Part shown: piece after piece, positions 9,567 through 18,584 of the stretch
How positions within the stretch are numbered: position 1 is the first letter of the stretch
Layout: every line of letters starts with the position of its first letter
Origin: Paeniglutamicibacter antarcticus_C
Lineage (GTDB): Bacteria; Actinomycetota; Actinomycetes; Actinomycetales; Micrococcaceae
DNA: 64,000 bases
Direction of reading: 5' to 3'
Assembly (NCBI RefSeq): GCF_039544305.1
Contig: NZ_BAABLK010000027.1
Coordinates: 186,001 to 250,000 of the forward strand
Notes under the pieces: model-generated
What the model saw: the letters and a program-made list of their open reading frames with translations, nothing else
The model's database searches: none
What the model was told of the DNA's origin: nothing
Made by a program: the position numbers and the translations under genes

Positions 9567-9664
9567 ATAGGGCAACAAACCGTTCCCAACTCCCAACACT
9601 TCCTAACAAGGAGTAGTCCCTTGATCGCTTCGATCACACCAACGACACCCACGGTGGCAGTTCC

Positions 9665-10591
9665 ATGATCATGTTTACCCTCAAGAGAATCCTGCAGCTG
9701 ATCCCCGTGTTCTTCGGGGCGACGCTGCTGGTTTATTTCTTGGTCTTTGCCACTCCCGGCGATCCGATCGCTGCGCTCTCCGGCGGCAAGCCAATGAGCC
9801 CGGCCGTTGAATCCGCGCTGCGCGCCCAGTACAACCTGGACCAGCCCTTCTGGGTGCAGTACGGCATGTACCTTAAGAACCTCGTCACCTTCGACCTGGG
9901 CCAGACCTTCTCTGGCCAGGCGGTCTCCGATGTAATCGGTCGTGCCCTGCCCGTCACCGCGCGCCTAGCCGTCATGGCATTGGCGATCGAAGCGATCTTT
10001 GGCGTAATCTTCGGCGTTTTCGCCGGGCTGCGCAAGGGCAAGCTCTTCGACTCGACCGTCTTGATCGCCTCGCTGCTGGTCATCGCCGTTCCGACCTTCG
10101 TCCTTGGCTTCGTGCTCCAGTTCGTGGTTGGAGTCAAGCTTGGCTGGGCGAAACCGACGGTGAGTTCCGGTGCCTCCTGGGGAGACTTGGTGCTTCCGGC
10201 CGTTGTACTGGGGCTGGTCTCTTTGGCTTACGTGATCCGCCTGACTCGAACCTCCATCATCGAAAACAAGCAAGCCGATTACGTGCGGACCGCAACAGCC
10301 AAGGGCCTGAGCCGCCGACGCGTCGTCGTGGTGCACATCCTGCGCAACTCGCTGATCCCAGTGGTGACGTTCCTGGGCGCCGACCTTGGAGCCCTCATGG
10401 GTGGCGCGATCGTCACCGAGGGCATCTTCAACGTACCCGGTGTCGGTAACCTGCTGTACCAAGCAATACTCAAGGGCGAAAGCGCAACGATCGTGGCCGT
10501 CGTCAGCGTTCTCGTGCTTGTCTTTGTTCTCGCTAACCTCGTCGTTGATTTGCTCTACGCGTGGCTTGACCCAAGGATTCGCCTTGCCTGA
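9665..10591 (+). CDS. Peptide ABC transporter permease, DppB type
   Basis: The 308-residue inner-membrane permease has six hydrophobic helices and the BPD_transp_1 EAA-type loop (DYVRTATAKGLSRRRVVVVHILRNSLIPV) that docks the ATPase. The N-terminus MFTLKRILQLIPVFFGATLLVYFLVF is characteristic of DppB/OppB. The start could also be the ATG two codons later. Its stop overlaps the start of the partner permease by 8 bp. Confidence 0.92.
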   Translation: MIMFTLKRILQLIPVFFGATLLVYFLVFATPGDPIAALSGGKPMSPAVESALRAQYNLDQPFWVQYGMYLKNLVTFDLGQTFSGQAVSDVIGRALPVTARLAVMALAIEAIFGVIFGVFAGLRKGKLFDSTVLIASLLVIAVPTFVLGFVLQFVVGVKLGWAKPTVSSGASWGDLVLPAVVLGLVSLAYVIRLTRTSIIENKQADYVRTATAKGLSRRRVVVVHILRNSLIPVVTFLGADLGALMGGAIVTEGIFNVPGVGNLLYQAILKGESATIVAVVSVLVLVFVLANLVVDLLYAWLDPRIRLA

Positions 10592-11597
10592 TAACCCAAC
10601 TCCAGAAATCATTGAGCCGAACGAGCCGAACTTGCGCATCCGTGCAGGAAAAGTCTCCCACCGCCGGATCGAGCACTTCGTTGCCCCGCTCGAGGAAACT
10701 CCGCTGCAGACCGTCGACAAGGTCGACGAGACCTCGGCCCCGCTGAGTATGTGGAACCAGGCGTGGCGTTCGCTTCGCACGCAACCGCTCTTCATCATCT
10801 CCGCCTTCCTGATCATCTTGGTCATTGTGGTTGCGGTGTTCCCGAGCCTCTTTACCTCGGGTGATCCCCGTGCCTGCGATTTGAATTTCGCCCGGAAAGG
10901 CCCTGCCGAAGGACATCCCCTGGGCTTCACCTTCTTAGGCTGCGATATCTACTCGCGATTGATCTACGGCACCCAGGCCTCAGTGCTGGTTGGCTTGTTC
11001 ACCACCATCGGCGTGATCATCATCGGAGGGACCTTCGGCGCTCTGGCCGGATACTATGGCGGCTGGCTCGATGCCATTCTGGCCCGCCTGACCGATATCT
11101 TCTTCGCCCTCCCGCTGATCCTGGGTGCAATCATCATCATGCAGTTGCCCGCATTTCGGGACAACAAGAGCATGTGGACCGTCATCATCACCTTAACGAT
11201 CTTCGGCTGGCCGCAGATGGCGCGCATCACCCGCGGCTCGGTGATCGAGGCCAAGAGCTCGGACTATGTCATGGCCTCCCGTTCCCTGGGGTTGTCCAAG
11301 TTCAAGACCCTGGTCAAGCACGTGGTGCCCAATTCACTGGCTCCGGTCATCGTGATCGCGACCATTTCCCTAGGCATCTTCATCGTTGCCGAGGCGACGC
11401 TGTCCTTCCTCGGTGTCGGGCTTCCCCCGAGCATCATGAGCTGGGGCAGAGACATCTCCGATGCCCAGATCTCGCTGCGTAACAATCCGGGAATCCTCAT
11501 GTGGCCGGCGCTGGCGCTGTCCATCACGGTGTTGAGCTTCATCATGCTCGGCGATGCGGTTCGCGACGCGCTGGACCCCAAGTCACGGAAGGGATAG
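10584..11597 (+). CDS. Peptide ABC transporter permease, DppC type
   Basis: This is the second permease of the importer. The TTG at 10584 is chosen because AAGGA lies 6 nt upstream and it gives a short 8-bp overlap with the first permease; longer readings would overlap that gene by about 200 bp. The 337 residues begin with a hydrophilic N-terminal extension (about 50 residues), then the OppC_N segment (WRSLRTQPLFIISAFLIILVIVV), six helices and the EAA loop (DYVMASRSLGLSKFKTLVKHVVPNSLAPV). Confidence 0.9.
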   Translation: MPDNPTPEIIEPNEPNLRIRAGKVSHRRIEHFVAPLEETPLQTVDKVDETSAPLSMWNQAWRSLRTQPLFIISAFLIILVIVVAVFPSLFTSGDPRACDLNFARKGPAEGHPLGFTFLGCDIYSRLIYGTQASVLVGLFTTIGVIIIGGTFGALAGYYGGWLDAILARLTDIFFALPLILGAIIIMQLPAFRDNKSMWTVIITLTIFGWPQMARITRGSVIEAKSSDYVMASRSLGLSKFKTLVKHVVPNSLAPVIVIATISLGIFIVAEATLSFLGVGLPPSIMSWGRDISDAQISLRNNPGILMWPALALSITVLSFIMLGDAVRDALDPKSRKG

Positions 11598-11601
11598 CAC
11601 C

Positions 11602-13302
11602 ATGAATGAACCATCGAAGGAACCATCCGTGAGCGTAACAACAGATGCAGACCGTCCATTGCTTGAAATCAAGGACCTGGCGATCACCTTTTCGACCCCC
11701 GAGGGCCCGGTCCATGCGGTGCGCAACGGTCGGTTGACCGTGATGCCCGGTGAAACCGTGGCCATCGTGGGGGAGTCGGGCTCAGGCAAGTCCACCACGG
11801 CGCTTGCCGCCATCGGGCTTCTGCCAGGCAACGGCAAGGTCACCGGCGGCCAGATCATTTTCGACGGTGAGGACATCACTCACCCCACCCCGAAGCGGAT
11901 CGTCGAGCTGCGCGGCAGTTCCATCGGCATGGTTCCGCAGGACCCGATGTCCAACCTCAATCCGGTGTGGAAGATCGGGTTCCAGGTCAAGGAAACCCTC
12001 AAGGCCAACGGTTTGGCGGGAAGCAACTCCAACGAACGCGTGGCGGAGGTCCTGGCCGAGGCCGGACTCCCTGACGCGGCAACACGTGCGGGACAGTACC
12101 CGCACGAATTTTCCGGCGGCATGCGCCAACGCGCGCTCATCGCCATCGGGTTGGCCTGTCGTCCGCGCCTATTGATTGCCGACGAGCCGACCAGCGCACT
12201 GGATGTCACGGTGCAGCAGCAGATCTTGGATCACCTGGACACCATGACCAGTGAACTGGGTACCGCGGTGTTGTTGATCACCCACGACCTCGGGCTCGCT
12301 GCAGAGCGCGCGGAGAAGATCGTGGTGATGTACAAGGGCCAGGTGGTGGAAGCCGGCCCAGCACTCGAGATCCTGCGCAACCCGCGCCACCCCTACACGC
12401 AGCGTCTCGTCGCCGCAGCACCTTCACTGGCTTCCAAGCGCCTGCAATCGAAGCCAACCGAGGTCGCCGAGGACATCAATGCCGTGGTCAAGACCGAGCC
12501 GGTGACCACCGGCGATGAGATCCTGAAGGTCAAGGACCTCACTAAGGTGTTCAAAATCCGCAAGGGGCTTGGGCGCAGTGTGGACTTCACCGCGGTGGAC
12601 AATGTGTCCTTTTCGGTTAAACGCGGTACCACCACGGCGATCGTAGGGGAGTCCGGTTCGGGCAAGTCCACTGTCGCGCAGATGGTGCTGAGCCTGCTGG
12701 AACCCACTTCGGGGTTCATCACCTTCGACGGACAGGTGATGACCGACCGCAGCGAACGCGAGCTGTTCAAGTTCCGGCGTCGGGTGCAACCGATCTTCCA
12801 GGACCCTTACGGTTCCTTGGATCCGATGTACAGCATCTACCGAACCATCGAGGAGCCATTGCGCATCCACGGGATCGGCAATTCGAAGTCCCGGCAGAAC
12901 CGTGTGAAGGAGCTCCTGGAGCAGGTCCAAATGCCCTCCTCCACCATGCACCGGTTCCCCAACGAGCTCTCTGGGGGACAGCGCCAGCGCATTGCGATCG
13001 CGCGGGCACTGGCGTTGAACCCGGAAGTGATCATTTGCGACGAGGCCGTCTCCGCCCTGGACGTGCTGGTGCAGGCGCAGATCCTGAACCTGCTCAACAA
13101 GTTGCAGGAGGATTTGAACCTGACCTACCTGTTCATCACGCACGACTTGGCAGTGGTACGCCAGATCGCCGATGACGTATGTGTGATGCAAGACGGTCGG
13201 ATAGTGGAACATTCCACGACCGACTCGGTCTTCAACAACCCGCAGACCGAGTACACGGACAACTTGCTCAGGGCCATTCCCGGGGCAACCTTGTTGATCT
13301 AA
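11602..13302 (+). CDS. Fused double ATPase of peptide ABC transporter (DppD-DppF fusion)
   Basis: Two complete nucleotide-binding domains lie in one 566-residue chain. The first has Walker A GESGSGKSTT, signature FSGGMRQRA and Walker B LLIADEPTSALD; the second has GESGSGKSTV, LSGGQRQRI and VIICDEAVSALD. Each is followed by an oligopeptide-transporter C-terminal region (PRHPYTQRLVAAAP after the first). The ATG at 11602 has GGAAGGG upstream. The protein powers the two permeases encoded just before it. The second Walker B has DEA instead of DEP, a common variant. Confidence 0.92.
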   Translation: MNEPSKEPSVSVTTDADRPLLEIKDLAITFSTPEGPVHAVRNGRLTVMPGETVAIVGESGSGKSTTALAAIGLLPGNGKVTGGQIIFDGEDITHPTPKRIVELRGSSIGMVPQDPMSNLNPVWKIGFQVKETLKANGLAGSNSNERVAEVLAEAGLPDAATRAGQYPHEFSGGMRQRALIAIGLACRPRLLIADEPTSALDVTVQQQILDHLDTMTSELGTAVLLITHDLGLAAERAEKIVVMYKGQVVEAGPALEILRNPRHPYTQRLVAAAPSLASKRLQSKPTEVAEDINAVVKTEPVTTGDEILKVKDLTKVFKIRKGLGRSVDFTAVDNVSFSVKRGTTTAIVGESGSGKSTVAQMVLSLLEPTSGFITFDGQVMTDRSERELFKFRRRVQPIFQDPYGSLDPMYSIYRTIEEPLRIHGIGNSKSRQNRVKELLEQVQMPSSTMHRFPNELSGGQRQRIAIARALALNPEVIICDEAVSALDVLVQAQILNLLNKLQEDLNLTYLFITHDLAVVRQIADDVCVMQDGRIVEHSTTDSVFNNPQTEYTDNLLRAIPGATLLI

Positions 13303-13338
13303 AGAAGTATGCGCTTCCCTTGGCATTAGGGGGAGCTG

Positions 13339-13380
13339 CAACGGGGATGGAACAAGCGACGGCTTGCTCCATCCCCGTTG
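13339..13380 (+). terminator. Intrinsic terminator of the first peptide-uptake operon
   Basis: CAACGGGGATGGA at 13339-13351 pairs with TCCATCCCCGTTG at 13368-13380, and the pairing continues inward with AACAAGC/GCTTGCT. It lies 37 nt after the fused ATPase gene. Confidence 0.7.
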
Positions 13381-14057
13381 CTCGTTAACGGCTCTTCAGC
13401 GTTCGCGGGGTGGTGACCCACCAAGGGAGCTTTGTTCCAATGGGCCCCGCAGGATGAATGTGCGGGAGCAATTCTTCGGGTCGGCCCGGTGGCGCTTTTC
13501 GGCACAAAGTCGCCGTGAAGCTCCTTCTACACGTCTCGTAGCCGGGCGTGTCAATAGGCCATGGTGATCCGGCTATGAAATTCCAAGTGAATGACCTTTG
13601 GTCCACCGCCGGACTAATGATCTTTCGTCCCGCAGTAGGGCAACGCTAAGATAAGCCCACCTGATTGACATGACAGCTATCTGGATCCGCCCTGCGCGGC
13701 AATTTCCGAGATCTGGCGAAACCTGCAACTTTGCCACAGGGCAGGCGGATGTTTCCAAACTGTTATAAACGCTGAAACCACGCTGTATCTACTTGTGGGT
13801 AGTAATTGGCAAATGCCAATCTGAAGCAGATCCTTGAGTTTTCGCGGCTGATCTCTACTGCGCATCCCATGGCGTTGGAAACGTGGCCCGCATCTCTCTG
13901 TGGCGTGCTCAGCGACACGTTAAATGTGAAGCGGTATTTTTATATCCATCTAGGTCAATGACCGCTATGGTTCTAAAGTGTGGGGCATCGCACACTGCAT
14001 GGACCGCATTCGGGCGCAAGTCCGGTTACCTGAAGATCAAGCTAATTAGGAGGAGAA
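13381..14057. other. Intergenic region without a supported gene
   Basis: These 677 bases separate the two peptide-uptake operons and are visibly richer in A/T than the flanking genes, especially from 13730 on. I see no credible coding frame or RNA gene. They presumably carry the promoter and operators for the second binding-protein gene, whose ribosome-binding site AGGAGGAGAA ends just before 14058. Confidence 0.5.
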
Positions 14058-15866
14058 ATGCGTGTTAAGCGTATTTCCAAGGCTGTCGCAGTTGGCGCTG
14101 CTCTCGCACTGGCACTGACGGCGTGCGCGCCCGGTGGCGGAGACGCGCCCAGCGAGTCAGCCAAAACGTCGGCATCCGGCACCGGGACGAACAGCGTTGA
14201 GCCTGCGAACTCAGGCCTCGCGGACCTTGGCGACATCAAGACGCAGGATGGCGAGATCAAGATCAGCGTCGGGTCACCGGAGTTCATTGGCTACAACAAT
14301 TTGACCCCTCAGACCTACTCCACGTACAACTCGGCCATCATGGACCGTGTGCTCTCCGGATTCGTCTACTACGGCACCGATGGGACTATTTACCCCAACA
14401 AGGACATGGTGTCCTACGAAAAGACCAGCGATGATCCGCTGACCGTCAAATACACCATCAAGGACGAAGCCAAGTGGTCCGATGGAACTCCCATCACTGT
14501 CGCCGACGCCGTGCTGGCCTGGGCTACCCAAAACGCCAACCTGAAGAACTCCAAGGGCACGCAGCTCTTCGACTCGGTTTCAGCAGACCTCGGAGACACG
14601 GTCCCGAAGGGTCCTGAGGGTGACGCGGCGGGCAAGGAATTCACCGTCACGTTCAAGGATCCGGATCCGGACTGGGAGATCCAGACCTGGATGGCCCAGC
14701 CGGCCCATGTCGTGGCCAAGCAGGGCGGCATGAGCACCGATGATCTGGTCAAGGCAGCGCGTGCAGGGGATGCCTCCAAGCTCACCAAGGCTGCTGAGTT
14801 CTGGAACACCGGATGGACCACCAAACCAGGCACCTTGCCGGCCGCTGATTCGATCCCGTCCTCAGGCCCCTACAAGCTCAAGAGCTGGAGCGCAGGACAG
14901 TCGGTGACCCTTGAAGCCAACGAGAACTACTATGGCGCACCGGCAGCCACCAAGACGTTGACTTTCCGGTTCACCGACGACGGCGCCATGGTCCAGGCCC
15001 TGCAGAACAAGGACCTGGATGTCATTGCCCCACAGCCAACTGTTGACACGTTGGCGCAGCTCGAAGCACTCGGAGATCAGGTTGAAATCCAGAAGGGTGA
15101 CACCCTTACCTGGGAGCACCTCGACTTCAACTTCCGCGACAAGGCTGCTTTCAAGGACAGCCTAGAACTACGCCAGGCATTTGCCATGTGCGTCCCGCGC
15201 CAAGAAATCGTTGACAACCTGATCAAGCCGCTGAACCCGGAAGCCAAGGTGCTCAATGCACGCGAGGTCTTCCCGTTCCAGGAGAACTACGCAGCAGTCA
15301 CCGAGGCGTCTTACGGCGGAAAGTACGACACCGTCGATATCGAAGGCGCCAAGAAAATCCTCGAGGAGCAAAAAGCAGTCGGCACCAAGGTGCGCATTGG
15401 CTACTCATCACCGAACCCGCGCCGGACAGATGAGGTTGCTACGATCAAGTCCTCTTGTGACCAGGCCGGCTTCGAAGTCATTGACGCAGCGGACGCGAAG
15501 TTCTTTGCACCAGGTGGCACCCAGGAACGCGGCGACTATGATGTAGCACTGTTCGCCTGGGCAGGTTCAGGCCAGATCACTTCCGGTCAGAACATCTACG
15601 CCACGGGCAAGCCGCAGAACTATGGCGAGTTCTCCAACAAGGAAGTGGACGCAGCTTGGAAGACCTTGGCTTCTTCCTTGGATCCGGCCGTTCACCTGGA
15701 ACAAACCAAGAAGATCGAGAAGCTGCTGTGGGACAACCTCTTCGGTATTCCGCTGTTCGCCCACCCGGGACTCTCGGCCTCCTCGGCAGACATCCAGAAC
15801 GTGCGCCACACTGCGACTCAGTCGCAGATCGTCTGGAACGCCGAACAGTGGGTCCGCGCTAAGTAA
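14058..15866 (+). CDS. Peptide ABC transporter substrate-binding lipoprotein (SBP family 5), second system
   Basis: A 602-residue lipoprotein with signal peptide ending LTAC and an extended Ser/Thr/Gly linker before the folded domain. SBP_bac_5 features include DRVLSGFVYYGTDGTIYPNKDM and LELRQAFAMCVPRQEIVDNLI. AGGAGGAGAA immediately upstream makes the start certain. It is paralogous to the 7861 gene but diverged, with an insertion around residues 150-260 (PKGPEGDAAGKEFTVTF...), suggesting a different peptide range. Two permeases and a fused ATPase follow. Confidence 0.92.
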   Translation: MRVKRISKAVAVGAALALALTACAPGGGDAPSESAKTSASGTGTNSVEPANSGLADLGDIKTQDGEIKISVGSPEFIGYNNLTPQTYSTYNSAIMDRVLSGFVYYGTDGTIYPNKDMVSYEKTSDDPLTVKYTIKDEAKWSDGTPITVADAVLAWATQNANLKNSKGTQLFDSVSADLGDTVPKGPEGDAAGKEFTVTFKDPDPDWEIQTWMAQPAHVVAKQGGMSTDDLVKAARAGDASKLTKAAEFWNTGWTTKPGTLPAADSIPSSGPYKLKSWSAGQSVTLEANENYYGAPAATKTLTFRFTDDGAMVQALQNKDLDVIAPQPTVDTLAQLEALGDQVEIQKGDTLTWEHLDFNFRDKAAFKDSLELRQAFAMCVPRQEIVDNLIKPLNPEAKVLNAREVFPFQENYAAVTEASYGGKYDTVDIEGAKKILEEQKAVGTKVRIGYSSPNPRRTDEVATIKSSCDQAGFEVIDAADAKFFAPGGTQERGDYDVALFAWAGSGQITSGQNIYATGKPQNYGEFSNKEVDAAWKTLASSLDPAVHLEQTKKIEKLLWDNLFGIPLFAHPGLSASSADIQNVRHTATQSQIVWNAEQWVRAK

Positions 15867-15893
15867 TTGCCTTCCGGCAACACCAGCGTCTTA

Positions 15894-15927
15894 GTGTGGG
15901 GTTCGGCCAACAAGCCGTGCCCCACAC
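15894..15927 (+). terminator. Intercistronic hairpin in the second peptide operon
   Basis: GTGTGGGG (15894-15901) pairs with CCCCACAC (15920-15927), with an inner GGC/GCC pairing. It sits between the binding-protein stop and the permease start, in the same position as the hairpin at 9521-9566. Confidence 0.55.
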
Positions 15928-15984
15928 GCCCTTGTTAGCCCCACTTCCAAGGGCGGACCAAAACCGAAAGGGAAGAACCCCGCA

Positions 15985-17502
15985 GTGTTGAAATTTATCT
16001 CGAAAAGGCTGATTGCCTCCCTCGGCATTCTGCTTGCCGCCTCCTTCCTCCTCTACGTTTTGGTCATCAACTCGGGGGATCCCTTGGCCGGACTGCGTGA
16101 GTCCATCGCCGATAACCGCGATTACCTGATGGCCCAGCGAAGCGACTACATGAACCTGGACCAGCCGTGGTATCAGCGCTACTGGACCTGGCTCGTGGGA
16201 GTGGCCGGTTGCTTTGCGCTCAAATGCGACCTGGGAACGAACATCAACGGCGTCGAAGTCAACGGAATGTTGGCGGCGGCAGCTGCATCAACAATGCGCC
16301 TGGTCGTCCTGGCCACCGTGCTGGCCGCGATCTTCGGCATTGCCATCGGTGTGCTGACGGCCATCCGCCAATATTCCGGCCTCGACTACGGTGTCACGTT
16401 CCTGACGTTCTTGTTCTTCTCTCTTCCGGTTTTCTGGGCAGCTGTGATGCTCAAGGAATACATGGCCATTGGATACAACGACTGGATGAAGGACCCTGCG
16501 TTCTCAACGGTGCAAATCATTGTTATCGCGTTGCTGGTGGGCTTCGTGATGCAGGTCTTCCTCGCCGGAAGCTTGCGTCGCCGGGTGATCACCTTCATCG
16601 TCTCTGCGGCGTTCATCGGCGTGGCCATCCCGTACCTGTTGTGGTTGAACTTCTTCCGATACCCTCAACTTGGGCCAGCCGCCATCGTCTTGTTGTCCCT
16701 CGCTGTGGCATTGAGTGCCACAGCGGTGTCGGTGGGCGTGCGCAATAAGCAGGTGCTCTACCCCGCCTTGATCGCCGTTGCCTTGGGCTTGGGCATCTAC
16801 TACGCCAGCTTCTCGATGCTCAAGAGCCCTACGACGTTAATGCTGGTCATTGGTGGAATCCTTTCCGTCCTCATTCCCGGTGCGATTGGGTACTTCATGG
16901 GGGGACGCCTGCGTAAGGTCGCGATGACCGTCAGCGCAGTCACCGGCTTCGTGTTTGCCGGATTGACAGTTGTTGACCACATCTTCCGCGCCTGGCCCGG
17001 ATTCCTGGCGCTGAAGCCCCGTCCGATCGCCACAATTGGTTCCCAGACCCCGAACTTCACCGGGGATTTCTGGGAGATCTTTCTGGACCGAGGGGCGCAA
17101 TTGTTGCTTCCCACCATCTTGCTGGCGGTCATCTCCCTGGCATCCTATTCGCGCTACACGCGTTCATCGATGCTCGAGGTCGGGCAGCAGGACTATATCC
17201 GGACCGCTCGCTCGAAGGGGTTATCTGAACGCACCGTGATCTTTCGCCATGCATTTCGCAACGCGCTGATCCCAATTGCAACGATCGCCGCCTTCGACTT
17301 CGCCGGTCTGATCGGCGGAGCGGTGATCACCGAGGCGGTCTTCGGTTGGAAGGGCATGGGGGAAATGTTCCGGACCGGGCTGACGGCCGTGGATCCGGCC
17401 CCGGTCATGGCGTTCTTCCTGGTGACCGGAAGCGCGGCCGTGCTGTTCAACATGCTCGCCGACATCTTCTACGCACTGCTTGACCCAAGGATCCGGGTAT
17501 GA
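15985..17502 (+). CDS. Peptide ABC transporter permease, DppB type with large membrane insertion
   Basis: The N-terminus (LKFISKRLIASLGILLAASFLLYVLVI) and C-terminal EAA loop (DYIRTARSKGLSERTVIFRHAFRNALIPI) are those of a DppB permease. The protein is 505 residues, about 190 longer than the first operon's DppB (308). The extra part, roughly residues 170-340, adds several hydrophobic helices and a soluble stretch (FRAWPGFLALKPRPIATIGSQTPNFTGDF). GTG at 15985 has GGGAAG upstream. It overlaps the next permease by 4 bp. The insertion is unlikely to be a sequencing artefact because the frame is continuous. Confidence 0.88.
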   Translation: MLKFISKRLIASLGILLAASFLLYVLVINSGDPLAGLRESIADNRDYLMAQRSDYMNLDQPWYQRYWTWLVGVAGCFALKCDLGTNINGVEVNGMLAAAAASTMRLVVLATVLAAIFGIAIGVLTAIRQYSGLDYGVTFLTFLFFSLPVFWAAVMLKEYMAIGYNDWMKDPAFSTVQIIVIALLVGFVMQVFLAGSLRRRVITFIVSAAFIGVAIPYLLWLNFFRYPQLGPAAIVLLSLAVALSATAVSVGVRNKQVLYPALIAVALGLGIYYASFSMLKSPTTLMLVIGGILSVLIPGAIGYFMGGRLRKVAMTVSAVTGFVFAGLTVVDHIFRAWPGFLALKPRPIATIGSQTPNFTGDFWEIFLDRGAQLLLPTILLAVISLASYSRYTRSSMLEVGQQDYIRTARSKGLSERTVIFRHAFRNALIPIATIAAFDFAGLIGGAVITEAVFGWKGMGEMFRTGLTAVDPAPVMAFFLVTGSAAVLFNMLADIFYALLDPRIRV

Positions 17503-18584
17503 GCAAGCACCGCGACAACGACGAGCTGCGAGGTCCATCGGACATGAACCCTGAAACCCCACCCAACGATCAACAGCTCGTCTCCTTGGTCGAGGTAGAG
17601 GACGCGGAACTGGCCCGCAAGGAAGGCGAGTCCAAGAGCCAGAGCCAACTGGTCCGCCGTCGCTTCCTTAACCACAAAGCGGCCATGATCTCCTCGGTGG
17701 TCCTAGTGGTCATTACCCTCACGGCGTTTACCTCCATCGGTTTCGCCGGGATTCCCGGCTGGTGGTCCAAGAGCTACATGATGTCCGGGACGGTCATCAA
17801 CGGCGGGGTTCCCACGCTCAGCCTCTGGCCGACTTTCCTGGGAGGCAACGGGATCAACATTGGCGAGAACCCCTTCGGCCAGGACAACACTGGCAAGGAC
17901 TATTTTGCCTTGGTGATGCGCGGCACCCAGAAATCCATCATCATCGCCGTGGTCGTCGGCGGGCTGTCCACCTTCATCGGAGCCATCGTCGGTGCGCTCG
18001 CGGGATACTTCCGCGGCTGGGTCGACGAGGTCCTAATGCGGCTGACGGATTTGTTCATCGTCATCCCGCTGCTGGTGCTTGCGGCTGTGCTCGGCCAGCT
18101 CGCTGGCTCGATCTCCTCATCCATCTTTGCATTGGCACTCGTGCTGGGACTGTTGACTTGGACAGGGCTTGCCCGGCTCGTGCGCGGGGAGATCCTCTCG
18201 CTGCGTGAACGCGAATACGTTGCAGCGGCCCAGGCCATGGGCTCGAAGACGAGCCGCGTGATCTTCAAGCACCTGCTGCCCAACACCATCGGGGTGATCG
18301 TGGTCAACGCGACCTTCGCGATTGCTGGCGCCATCTTGCTCGAAACAGCGCTGAGCTACTTGGGCTTCGGCGTTGTGGCCCCCGAATCCTCCCTGGGCCT
18401 GTTGATCAGCCAATACCAAAACGCTTTCACCAACCGGCCCTGGCTCTTTTGGTGGCCGGGCATGCTGATCGTGGCGATAGCGTTGAGCGTGAACTTCCTG
18501 GGTGACGGATTGCGCGACGCCTTTGATCCGCGGCAGACCAAAAAGACCAGACGCCGCTCGAAGAAGGAAGAGGCCAACGCATGA
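17499..18584 (+). CDS. Peptide ABC transporter permease, DppC type, second system
   Basis: The 361-residue partner permease has a hydrophilic N-terminus of about 50 residues, an OppC_N region, a periplasmic-side insertion (WWSKSYMMSGTVINGGVPTL), and the EAA loop EYVAAAQAMGSKTSRVIFKH. It overlaps both the upstream permease (ATGA) and the downstream ATPase by 4 bp, showing tight coupling. The basic tail (RQTKKTRRRSKKEEANA) is cytoplasmic. Confidence 0.92.
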   Translation: MSKHRDNDELRGPSDMNPETPPNDQQLVSLVEVEDAELARKEGESKSQSQLVRRRFLNHKAAMISSVVLVVITLTAFTSIGFAGIPGWWSKSYMMSGTVINGGVPTLSLWPTFLGGNGINIGENPFGQDNTGKDYFALVMRGTQKSIIIAVVVGGLSTFIGAIVGALAGYFRGWVDEVLMRLTDLFIVIPLLVLAAVLGQLAGSISSSIFALALVLGLLTWTGLARLVRGEILSLREREYVAAAQAMGSKTSRVIFKHLLPNTIGVIVVNATFAIAGAILLETALSYLGFGVVAPESSLGLLISQYQNAFTNRPWLFWWPGMLIVAIALSVNFLGDGLRDAFDPRQTKKTRRRSKKEEANA

